Translations under genes and position numbers: made by a program
Notes under the pieces: model-generated
What the model saw: the letters and a program-made list of their open reading frames with translations, nothing else
What the model was told of the DNA's origin: nothing
Database searches by the model: none
In this document: positions 1-5,530 of the stretch, in pieces
Position numbering within the stretch: the stretch's first letter is position 1
Layout: every line of letters starts with the position of its first letter
From: Chloroflexota bacterium
GTDB taxonomy: Bacteria > Chloroflexota > Dehalococcoidia > Lucifugimonadales > Lucifugimonadaceae
Length of the DNA stretch: 6,243 nucleotides
Direction of reading: 5' to 3'
Assembly (NCBI GenBank): GCA_016210435.1
Contig: JACQUF010000077.1
Coordinates: 1 to 6,243 of the forward strand

Positions 1-88
1 CCCTAACCCTCTCCCGCGGGGAGAGGAGCTTCACTGGTCACGCTCCCCTCTCCCCCCGGGAGAGGGCCTGCGCTAGCAGGGGTGAGGG
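1..88. repeat. Double-hairpin intergenic repeat (CCCTCTCCC type)
   Basis: Two perfect hairpins lie side by side. The first pairs CCTCTCCC (8-15) with GGGAGAGG (19-26). The second pairs CCCTCTCCC (46-54) with GGGAGAGGG (58-66). An imperfect outer inverted repeat (CCCTAACCCT at 1-10 against AGGGGTGAGGG at 78-88) encloses both. No T-run follows, so this is not a canonical intrinsic terminator. It looks like a dispersed intergenic repeat, and a related single hairpin occurs at 5170-5192. It may begin before the window. Positions 89-136, between it and the first gene, show no clear promoter. Confidence 0.7.
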
Positions 89-136
89 CTTCGCCAGCAC
101 CGAGTGTAAGATCGCGGTCGGATCGATCCATGGCGG

Positions 137-1543
137 ATGGGGGCAATGCCTGCAGTACGGCAAGTAGGCGCTCGGAGGCTTCGGCTGCGCTCCAGCGCAG
201 TCATACTGATCGTCGCGACATTCGCGCTCCTTTGGGCGTTTGCAGCGCCACTGAGTGCCCGCGCGGTCTCCCGCCTCGTGCTCGTCGCAAACCTCGAGGG
301 ACCGATCGACCAGGTCACGGCGCGCTACATTTCGCGCGCGATCGACTCGGCGGAGAAGGATGGCGCGGCGGTCCTGGTGATCCGCCTGAATACGCCGGGC
401 GGTCTGCTTGATTCCACCCGCGATATCGTCCGCGACATCTTCAATTCCCAGGTACCCGTTGTTGTCTACGTCGCGCCGTCCGGTTCCCGCGCGGCGAGTG
501 CCGGCACGTTCATAGCGGCAGCCGCGGGCGTCGCCGCGATGGCGCCAACCACGAATATCGGTGCGGCATCGCCGGTGGGCGCGGGAGGCGAAGACCTGCC
601 AAAGACCTCGGAGCGGAAGGCACGGGAGGACGCGGCGGCGTTCCTCCGGTCGATTGCAGAACGACGCGGCCGGAACGCCGAAGCCCTGGAGGCCACGGTG
701 CTCGACGCCAAGGCGTATGCGGCGGACGAGGCGGTCGCTCAGGGAGTCGTCGATCTGATCGCGGCGAACCTGCCGGAACTTCTCGGCAAGATCGATGGGC
801 GATCGATTCCAATCTCGTCAGGCACCGTGACCGTCAGCCTTGAATCGCCCGAGGTCCGAGACCTCGATCCCAATTTCGTGGAACGGGCGCTCGGGATCCT
901 TTCAAATCCCAATGTCGCGTTCCTGCTCTTTTCGCTCGGCGGCATTGCAATCCTGATCGAGTTCTGGACTCCCGGCACGTTCGGCCCGGCCATCGTGGGT
1001 GTGATTCTTCTGCTGCTGGCGTTTGCGGGCCTCGCCGTGCTGCCGTTCTCGTGGGCCGGCGTGGCGCTTATCGTGCTCGCGATGATCTTCTTCTTCGTTG
1101 AGTCACAGGTACCAGGCTTCGGCCTCTTTGGGATCGCCGGGATCGTGTCGCTTGTCCTCGGCGGCATGTTCCTCGTCGGCTTCTTCGGAACGCCGTCGAT
1201 CCCGGCCCCGTCGATCCGAGTTTCGCCGTGGTCGCTCGTCGGCGTAGCGGCGGCAGCGGGGTTGATCGTGTTATGGTTCGTACGCGAACTGCGGCCTTCC
1301 CGGAAACTCCCCGGGTACAAGACGCCCTACGCGCGCGAGGCCCTGGTCGGTAAGGTCGCAACGGTGACCAAGGCGCTTCACCCGGAGGGAGAGGTCTCAG
1401 TGGCGGGTGAGAACTGGACTGCGAGGCTCCCGCGCGGGCAAACTGCCCCTGTGGGTGCAGACGTATTCGTGAAAGGCGTGGACGGGCTTGTGCTTCAAGT
1501 CGAGCTTACCGCTGCGCCATCCGTAGGGCCGCCAAGGCAATAG
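137..1543 (+). CDS. nfeD: Long-form NfeD membrane serine protease
   Basis: This is a 468-residue protein with the full layout of long NfeD proteins (ClpP-class protease, membrane region, C-terminal NfeD/OB-fold domain). Residues 21-42 form a hydrophobic signal segment after an Arg-rich N-terminus. Residues 47-215 are the protease domain: NTPGG at 85-89, the nucleophile Ser121 in AASAG, and Lys161 in the RKAREDAAAFLRS block. The Ser-Lys spacing is close to that of the characterised archaeal homologue PH1510, so a Ser-Lys dyad is expected. About five membrane segments follow (roughly 259-276, 283-303, 306-322, 328-350, 365-382), then a small beta-rich domain (about 400-457). The family cleaves hydrophobic regions of membrane-associated partners, including stomatin. 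The SPFH gene 34 bp downstream fits that pairing. The start is uncertain: ATG 137 has no strong ribosome site and ATG 146 is an alternative. Confidence in the family is high; the substrate here is unknown. Confidence 0.95.
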   Translation: MGAMPAVRQVGARRLRLRSSAVILIVATFALLWAFAAPLSARAVSRLVLVANLEGPIDQVTARYISRAIDSAEKDGAAVLVIRLNTPGGLLDSTRDIVRDIFNSQVPVVVYVAPSGSRAASAGTFIAAAAGVAAMAPTTNIGAASPVGAGGEDLPKTSERKAREDAAAFLRSIAERRGRNAEALEATVLDAKAYAADEAVAQGVVDLIAANLPELLGKIDGRSIPISSGTVTVSLESPEVRDLDPNFVERALGILSNPNVAFLLFSLGGIAILIEFWTPGTFGPAIVGVILLLLAFAGLAVLPFSWAGVALIVLAMIFFFVESQVPGFGLFGIAGIVSLVLGGMFLVGFFGTPSIPAPSIRVSPWSLVGVAAAAGLIVLWFVRELRPSRKLPGYKTPYAREALVGKVATVTKALHPEGEVSVAGENWTARLPRGQTAPVGADVFVKGVDGLVLQVELTAAPSVGPPRQ

Positions 1544-1577
1544 GGCCCGGTTACCGGCCGGACCACGGGAGGCGTCG

Positions 1578-2435
1578 ATGGGCATCATCAACTTCGTCCG
1601 AGATTACGAGCGGATTGCCCGGTTCAAGTTCGGCCGGTTTGAAGGGATGAAGGGACCGGGTGTCGTGTTCGCGATACCGATCCTGCACCAGTTCGTCAAG
1701 GTGGACACCCGGACCGAGATGATCGACATCCCGCGGCAGACCAATATCACTCGTGATAACGCGCCGATCGGCATCGACTTCCTCGTCTATATGCGGGTGG
1801 ATATCAATGAGTCGCATAAGGCCGTCATGGAGGTGCAGAACTACCGCACTTCAGTTGTCGGGCTGTCTACGACGACGCTGCGTGCGGTAATCGGCGATAT
1901 CAACCTGGACGACGTGCTCTCGCAGCGAGAGCGGATCAACGAGATCATCCGGGCCAAGCTCGATGCCGAGACCGGACGGTGGGGCATCAAGGTCACGAAC
2001 GTCGAGATCCGGGAGATCGAGCCTCCACGCGAGATCCAGGAGGCCATGAACCGCCAGATGTCGGCCGAACGGGTCAGGCGAGCTGTCATCCTGGAGGCCG
2101 AGGGCACGCGCCAGGCAAACATCACGGTTGCGGAAGGCGAGAAGCAGGGCGCGATCCTGCGGGCGGAGGGCGCCAAGCAGTCCGAGATCCTCAAGGCGGA
2201 AGGCGACAAGCAGGCCGCAGTGCTGCGCGCCGAGGGCTTCGCCGATGCGCTCCAGAGGATCTTCCAGACTGCTCGAGGTGTGGACAGCAACACGATGTCG
2301 CTTCAATACCTGGACACCCTGCGGTCTCTGGGCGCCAGCCCGGCATCGAAGTTCTTCTTCCCCCTGGAGTTCACGCGGCTCCTCGGCCCACTCGGCAACT
2401 TGTTCGAACGGCAGGGGCAATCGGGCCGCGGGTAG
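1578..2435 (+). CDS. SPFH/Band 7 (stomatin-like) protein lacking an N-terminal anchor
   Basis: This 285-residue member of the SPFH/prohibitin superfamily has an SPFH domain at about 10-160. Typical features are an EYERG-like start (DYERIARFKFGRFEGMKGPG), IDIPRQ at 50-54, LRAVIGDINLDDVLSQRERI at 101-120 and the VTNVEIREIEPP strand at 139-150. A long helix at 160-225 is built of 11-residue AEGxxQ repeats, as in slipins. The C-terminal YLDTLRSLG...ASKFFFPLE block is also typical. The usual hydrophobic N-terminal hairpin is absent: the protein goes straight from MGIINFV to the SPFH domain. The start is firm, because GGGAGG (1567-1572) sits 5 nt before ATG. Such proteins oligomerise as membrane scaffolds. 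Immediate linkage to nfeD identifies it as the probable NfeD partner and substrate. Membrane recruitment through NfeD is my inference. Confidence 0.93.
   Translation: MGIINFVRDYERIARFKFGRFEGMKGPGVVFAIPILHQFVKVDTRTEMIDIPRQTNITRDNAPIGIDFLVYMRVDINESHKAVMEVQNYRTSVVGLSTTTLRAVIGDINLDDVLSQRERINEIIRAKLDAETGRWGIKVTNVEIREIEPPREIQEAMNRQMSAERVRRAVILEAEGTRQANITVAEGEKQGAILRAEGAKQSEILKAEGDKQAAVLRAEGFADALQRIFQTARGVDSNTMSLQYLDTLRSLGASPASKFFFPLEFTRLLGPLGNLFERQGQSGRG
2088..2252 (+). repeat. Five in-frame 33-bp units (11-residue AEGxxQ repeats) inside the SPFH gene
   Basis: Residues 171-225 of the SPFH protein divide into five consecutive 11-residue units: ILEAEGTRQAN, ITVAEGEKQGA, ILRAEGAKQSE, ILKAEGDKQAA and VLRAEGFADAL. 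Each has AEG at positions 4-6, and the first four have Gln at position 9. An 11-residue period fits a right-handed coiled-coil-like helix used in SPFH oligomers. The DNA is correspondingly repetitive but diverged, so this is protein periodicity rather than a recent tandem duplication. Confidence 0.85.
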
Positions 2436-2588
2436 CCGGTCCGGCTGCTGTTACGATCTGATCGACCAGGAACGCGGCCGTGTACTGCTGTCATCCTTCG
2501 CCCCGATGGCATGGGACGATGGACCTGTTCATTACGGGCATTTGCGTTGTCATGCTGAGGGGCGGGGCGGCGGTCGAGAGGGAGTTGA
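2436..2588 (+). other. 153-bp spacer between SPFH and EVE genes
   Basis: No convincing gene lies here. The spacer contains GTCATGCTGAGG (2549-2560), which differs by one base from the end of the REP-like element at 3352-3363, and GTCATCC at 2490-2496. These could be remnants of that repeat family or chance. No clear terminator hairpin with a T-run and no convincing sigma70 promoter is visible, so whether EVE is read through from the nfeD operon cannot be decided. Confidence 0.4.
2578..2584 (+). promoter_or_regulatory. Ribosome binding site fixing a TTG start for the EVE gene
   Basis: GAGGGAG ends 4 nt before TTG 2589. An in-frame TGA (2586-2588) lies directly before this codon, so no earlier start is possible. 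The next ATG (2607) falls inside the first strand of the domain (GKTYWM). TTG is therefore the likely initiator. Confidence 0.7.
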
Positions 2589-3287
2589 TTGGGCAAGACC
2601 TACTGGATGCTGGTGACGACGGGCGAGAACTTCGAGATCACCCGCTCGCACGGCTTCAACGTCCAGGGAGTCGACAGCACTCAGCGGAGAAAGGCGCTCC
2701 GGCTGAATACCGACGACCGCGTCCTCTACTACCTTTCGGATATCAAGAGGTTCGCGGCGACTGCGACTGTGACGTCTTCGCATTTCGAGGAGAACACCCG
2801 GGTCTGGAAGCATCACAGGGACGCCGAGGTCTTCCCGCACCGGGTGAAGGTCCGGCCCGACATCGCGCTCGATCCTGAGCAGTACATCGATGCGTTTGCG
2901 GTCGCGCCGCGCATGGAATATGTGCGCAAATGGCCTCCCGAGGACTGGCCGCTTGCATTCATCGGCGGTCTCCACATCATTCCCCAGAAGGATTTTTCGT
3001 TCGTCGAGGACGAGATGCGACGCGTCAGATCAAGCCAGGACCTGGCGCGTGGGGTGAGGCGGCGCCGCAACAGGCGCGGCCGCAGGCGCCCGCAGGTGGA
3101 GGCCGGCGGACGTGAGCCGGTCGAGGCTACTGCCGAGGCAGACGTGAACGGGTCGAGTGAGGAAGCCGAAGCTGAGGGCGAAGGCGAGGCTGCGCCTCAG
3201 AGTGAAATTGTGCACCAGGTAGAAGCCCCTCCCCAGGCCGAAGCCGCCCCCGGGGCCGGCGGCGACGAAGAGCAGCCCTCACCTTAG
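2589..3287 (+). CDS. EVE-domain (PUA-like) protein with a charged C-terminal tail
   Basis: This 232-residue protein starts at TTG. Residues 4-143 look like a complete EVE domain of the PUA/YTH-like superfamily: YWMLVTTGENFEITRSHG at 5-22, the DRVLYYLS strand at 43-50, ATATVTSSHFEENTRVW at 57-73, and VRKWPPEDWPLAFIGGLHII at 112-131. EVE domains are small nucleic-acid-binding modules, in several cases readers of modified bases in DNA or RNA. The ligand here is unknown. Behind the domain lies a very basic patch (RRRRNRRGRRR, 157-167) and then about 65 residues rich in Glu, Ala and Pro with no predicted fold. Such tails suggest nucleic-acid contact plus a disordered acidic region; that is inference. 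The gene follows the SPFH gene by 153 bp on the same strand, but no functional link to NfeD/SPFH is known to me. Confidence 0.85.
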   Translation: MGKTYWMLVTTGENFEITRSHGFNVQGVDSTQRRKALRLNTDDRVLYYLSDIKRFAATATVTSSHFEENTRVWKHHRDAEVFPHRVKVRPDIALDPEQYIDAFAVAPRMEYVRKWPPEDWPLAFIGGLHIIPQKDFSFVEDEMRRVRSSQDLARGVRRRRNRRGRRRPQVEAGGREPVEATAEADVNGSSEEAEAEGEGEAAPQSEIVHQVEAPPQAEAAPGAGGDEEQPSP

Positions 3288-3298
3288 CTCAGGGCTGC
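3272..3298 (+). terminator. Possible terminator hairpin over the EVE stop codon
   Basis: GCAGCCCT (3272-3279) pairs perfectly with AGGGCTGC (3291-3298) across an 11-nt loop that contains the TAG stop of the EVE gene. No T-run follows (CTCGTTAG), so intrinsic termination would be weak. The position at the end of a plus-strand block facing a converging gene supports the call. Confidence 0.4.
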
Positions 3299-3351
3299 CT
3301 CGTTAGTCCGTGGGGCGTGACGCACGTCGCGAGTCTGCGACAGGCTTTCAC

Positions 3352-3449
3352 GTCATCCTGAGGAGTCCGCAAGGCTACGAAGAGCTTGCCCTGAGCCTGA
3401 CGAAGGGATCTGTTCCAGCAACAGACCCTTCGCTTCGCTCAGGGTGACA
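3352..3449. repeat. REP/MITE-like inverted-repeat element, GTCATCCTGAG type
   Basis: The ends are inverted: GTCATCCTGAG (3352-3362) against CTCAGGGTGAC (3439-3449), 10 of 11 matching. Inside, CCCTGAGC (3389-3396) pairs with GCTCAGGG (3437-3444). CGAAGGG (3401-3407) pairs with CCCTTCG (3426-3432), and TCTGTT (3409-3414) pairs with AACAGA (3420-3425) around a 5-nt loop, leaving one bulged A. The element lies between two converging genes, where it could act as a bidirectional terminator or mRNA stabiliser. It encodes no transposase, so any spread would need an enzyme in trans. From memory this sequence type is common between genes in Chloroflexota and Acidobacteriota; I could not check that here. 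Confidence 0.75.
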
Positions 3450-4446
3450 GGTTTGATGAGCGCAGGGGTTCGGGTTCCCCCATGCCGAAGTTGGCACGAT
3501 AGAGCTCATCCAAACGGGCAAGCTCAGCTTCTGGAATTTCTGAAATGCCGGGAGCGCCCGCGTATTCCTCAAGCTGCGCTATCGTCGTCATTGTCGGCAA
3601 TACTGACGCGATTGCAGGCGACCCCAGGCAGAACTTGAGCGCGATCTGCCCGATCGTCGGCGGTTTGCCCGCGAACATGAAATCGATCATTTCCAGCTTC
3701 TTGAGCGACTTCTCGAGCCAGGCCTGCTTGCGGTGGCGCCGGTGGTCGGACTTTTCGAATCTGGTTTCCTTCGTGTATGTGCCATCGAGCAATCCCGACG
3801 CGTGTGGGACCCTGGACAGCAGGCTGACGCCTGCGCGTCGGGCAGTCTCGATGAATTCCCGGGCCGGATCCTGCTCGAGGATGCTGAAGATGATCTGCGC
3901 AGGGACCCGTCGCGTTTCGATCGCGAAAACGCCCTCATCCCGCCAACCAAGATCGGGGCCGATTGCTGCGGCCTACCAGCGGACCTTTCCCTGACCTTTC
4001 AGGTCTTCGAGAGTCGCAAAGATGTCATCTCGCTGACGCGCGTCGAGCCTTGGGTTGTGCAGTTGGTACAGATCGATGTAGTCGGTCCGGAGGCGCTTCA
4101 GCGACTTCTCGCAGGCGCGTCTGATGAATTCCGGCGCCCAGTTCTGAGGTCGTTCCGAGTGACCGACGCGTGGCGTGGGTGCCTCGAGGTCGTAGCCGAA
4201 CTTGGTCCCGACCACGATATCGTGGCGTTTCGCTCCGAAGGCCTTCGCAAGGATCTCCTCGCCATACCCGTCGCCGTAGGCGTCGGCCGTGTCATAGAAG
4301 GTGATGCCAAGCTGCGCGGCCCGCCGCAGCAGACGGATCCCATCGTCTTCCGCCACCTTGCCCCACCAGCCGGTAGTGACGCTCCAGACGCCGAACCCGA
4401 TCTCGGATAGCGTCAGGCCGGTCGGCGCCAATCTTCGGTAATTCAT
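3439..4446 (-). pseudogene. Aldo/keto reductase interrupted by an in-frame TAG
   Basis: Read on the minus strand from ATG 4446 (AGAGGA 4 nt upstream), this frame encodes an aldo/keto reductase of about 335 codons, normal length for the family. The N-terminal 157 residues carry the NADPH-dependent catalytic set: Asp52 in YDTAD, Tyr57, Lys82 in VVGTKFG and His130 in YQLHNP. Codon 158 is TAG (3973-3975). The same frame then continues without another stop through AAAIGPDLGWRDEGVFAIE, the SLLSRVPHASGLLDGTY segment and a C-terminal region to TGA 3439. No frameshift is involved. Relatives have an aromatic residue followed by Gly at this point (pattern R-x-[YW]-G-V-A-x-G-P, from memory), so a Tyr or Trp codon probably became TAG. 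TAG ends most neighbouring genes, so recoding is unlikely. The downstream half has no ATG or ribosome site nearby. Recent inactivation or a sequencing/assembly error are both possible. The last codons come from the repeat at 3352-3449. Confidence 0.85.
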
Positions 4447-4475
4447 TCGGTCCTCTTGTGCACGGACGGCGCGCT

Positions 4476-5063
4476 TCAGGCGGTGCGCGTGGCCGCCGAG
4501 AGCGCCTCCTGAATCTGGGCTGCCTTGCGGCCGAATTCACGGTCGGTCAGCACCGGGGAGGCGACTCCGATCGGGTATTCCTCGATCAGATCGACCCAGG
4601 ATTTGCAACCACTGTATTCCGGCATTACTGGCAGCGCCTGAGGCTGCTGCAGCTTGTAGCAGCGAAGGAGAAGCACGTTCAGCGGATGGCGTGGTTTCCA
4701 GTGCGCTCGCTTCGACGCGAAATCGCCAGTGAAAATATGGAACGGATCGAGCGCCTCTACCGAATGTGCCTCGGTGATCTCGATTACCCCGGCGACCTCT
4801 GCCCAGAGGCGCAGGGTGACGACGCCGTCGTCTTCCTCCCGCATCGCCGAGTCGAACAGCGGCCGCGATTCAGGTTTCAGCAGCGCCGCAGCTTCGTGAT
4901 AAAAGGTCGGATAGAGAAAGAACCCCTCGTGGTCGATCCTGAAGTGCCGGCCATCCTCGCGGATTCCGCCTTTGCGGAGTAGCAGGATCTGGTCACCGCG
5001 CTCCAGCGCGGTGACTGTTACCGCCCATTCCTTGAGCGCGATCCCGGACCTAGCTGGAAGCAA
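4476..5063 (-). CDS. DUF1802 family protein
   Basis: This 195-residue protein carries the conserved blocks of DUF1802. They are ALKEWAVTVTAL at 9-20, ILLLRKGGIRE at 26-36, FFLYPTFYHE at 48-57, a central WAEV and beta-rich stretch, and RHPLNVLLLRCYKL at 125-138, followed by SWVDL. No signal peptide or membrane segment is visible, so it is probably cytoplasmic. The family's biochemical function is unknown to me, and none is assigned. The start is TTG 5063, supported by AGGAGG 5 nt upstream; no in-frame ATG occurs before the first conserved block. The reductase gene begins 29 bp downstream on the same strand with its own ribosome site, so the two are probably co-transcribed from the TATAAT at 5114-5119. 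Confidence 0.88.
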   Translation of the reverse strand: MLPARSGIALKEWAVTVTALERGDQILLLRKGGIREDGRHFRIDHEGFFLYPTFYHEAAALLKPESRPLFDSAMREEDDGVVTLRLWAEVAGVIEITEAHSVEALDPFHIFTGDFASKRAHWKPRHPLNVLLLRCYKLQQPQALPVMPEYSGCKSWVDLIEEYPIGVASPVLTDREFGRKAAQIQEALSAATRTA

Positions 5064-5068
5064 TCCTT

Positions 5069-5074
5069 CCTCCT
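5069..5074 (-). promoter_or_regulatory. Ribosome binding site fixing a TTG start for the DUF1802 gene
   Basis: On the minus strand AGGAGG is followed by 5 nt and then TTG 5063. This perfect Shine-Dalgarno core decides the non-ATG start. It leaves only eight residues before the conserved ALKEW block, which matches the family's N-terminus. Confidence 0.8.
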
Positions 5075-5113
5075 CGCCGTATGTCCCTGATGCAGGACAG
5101 GTACCGACAGCCG

Positions 5114-5119
5114 ATTATA
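5114..5119 (-). promoter_or_regulatory. Possible -10 box (TATAAT) for the DUF1802-reductase pair
   Basis: A perfect TATAAT reads on the minus strand 50 nt before the TTG start of DUF1802, in otherwise GC-rich DNA. That gives a 5' leader of roughly 40-45 nt. The -35 region is poor: at 17-18 nt spacing I see only CCAGTA or ACCAGT, with CTGAAC too far away. A promoter is plausible but may depend on an activator or another sigma factor. Confidence 0.45.
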
Positions 5120-5169
5120 GCTGGGCAGCGGCGCGATACTGGTTCAGTTCCCTCACCCGGCGCCCGCCA

Positions 5170-5192
5170 CCCTCTCCCCTTCGGGGCGAGGG
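5170..5192. repeat. Single CCCTCTCCC-type hairpin in the divergent region
   Basis: CCCTCTCCCC (5170-5179) pairs with GGGGCGAGGG (5183-5192) in 9 of 10 positions around a 3-nt loop. It is preceded by CCCTCACCC (5151-5159). It resembles the hairpins at 1-88 and probably belongs to the same repeat family. It lies in the 155-bp region between the divergent DUF1802 gene and the 103-residue protein gene, inside what would be the leader of the latter. Its presence argues against a longer coding start for that gene. Confidence 0.6.
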
Positions 5193-5218
5193 GACTCGTG
5201 AATCCGAAGGAATGCCTT

Positions 5219-5530
5219 ATGCCCAGCCCATTCGCCAATCCGTCAGTCTCCCTGGAATCCGACGAACCGGTAACCAGCACGAAAAATCGCGTCGCTGCGG
5301 TCCGAGTCAAAGGAGCGGGCGGCAATCCAGAGGTGATCAACAAGATCGTCACCAGCCTGATGAGCCTCCGCTACGGCGCTAACGTTACGACTACACCTAC
5401 CGAGGCCAGCAAGGGCGACGGCTTCTTCGTGGTCCACTACCAGGGCAAGCCGCTGGCCGAGCAAGAGGTCGTCGATGCCGTCTTGAAGCATGCGATGTGG
5501 GGGCCGACTCGCAAGCTGCTTGGCCGCTAG
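5219..5530 (+). CDS. Conserved-looking 103-residue protein of unknown family
   Basis: I do not recognise this protein. ATG 5219 is chosen because GAAGGA (5206-5211) sits 7 nt upstream. The open frame extends back to 5081, but that stretch is the repeat-bearing intergenic DNA. GTG 5198 is a weaker alternative. Residues 1-20 look disordered (Pro, Ser, Glu). The rest alternates as strand (NRVAAVRVKG, 23-32), helix (PEVINKIVTSLMSLRYG, 37-53), strand or turn (ANVTTTP), strand (GDGFFVVHYQG, 67-77) and helix (AEQEVVDAVLKHAMW, 80-94). This could be a small alpha/beta domain of ferredoxin-like order; that is inference from pattern only. No signal peptide, cysteine cluster or metal motif is visible. 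It is divergent from DUF1802 and converges on tatD with overlapping stop codons. Base composition resembles its neighbours. Confidence 0.7.
   Translation: MPSPFANPSVSLESDEPVTSTKNRVAAVRVKGAGGNPEVINKIVTSLMSLRYGANVTTTPTEASKGDGFFVVHYQGKPLAEQEVVDAVLKHAMWGPTRKLLGR

Noticed and set aside
739..1320. 193-codon minus-strand open frame inside nfeD
   Set aside because: The plus-strand NfeD membrane and protease domains account for this DNA; the antisense product is low-complexity and motif-free.
2480..2878. 132-codon frame overlapping the EVE gene start
   Set aside because: It overlaps the conserved EVE domain in another frame and has no family features.
3793..3972. A frameshift between the two reductase halves
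   Set aside because: Both halves lie in the same reading frame (4446 and 3792 are in phase). The intervening 60 codons translate to family-like sequence with no other stop, so the lesion is a nonsense codon only.
3973..3975. TAG read as an amino acid (pyrrolysine or code change)
   Set aside because: Five intact genes in the window end with TAG, and no recoding element or methylamine-type gene is present.
3733..4410. 225-codon plus-strand open frame
   Set aside because: It is antisense to the reductase, whose conserved motifs explain the region. No ribosome site or family resemblance supports it.
4458..4982. Long plus-strand open frame
   Set aside because: It is antisense to the DUF1802 gene, has no recognisable motif, and shows the Arg-rich composition typical of shadow frames in GC-rich DNA.
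5081..5218. Longer N-terminus for the 103-residue protein
   Set aside because: The extension would translate the hairpin repeat and the DUF1802 promoter region, and no ribosome site precedes 5081.
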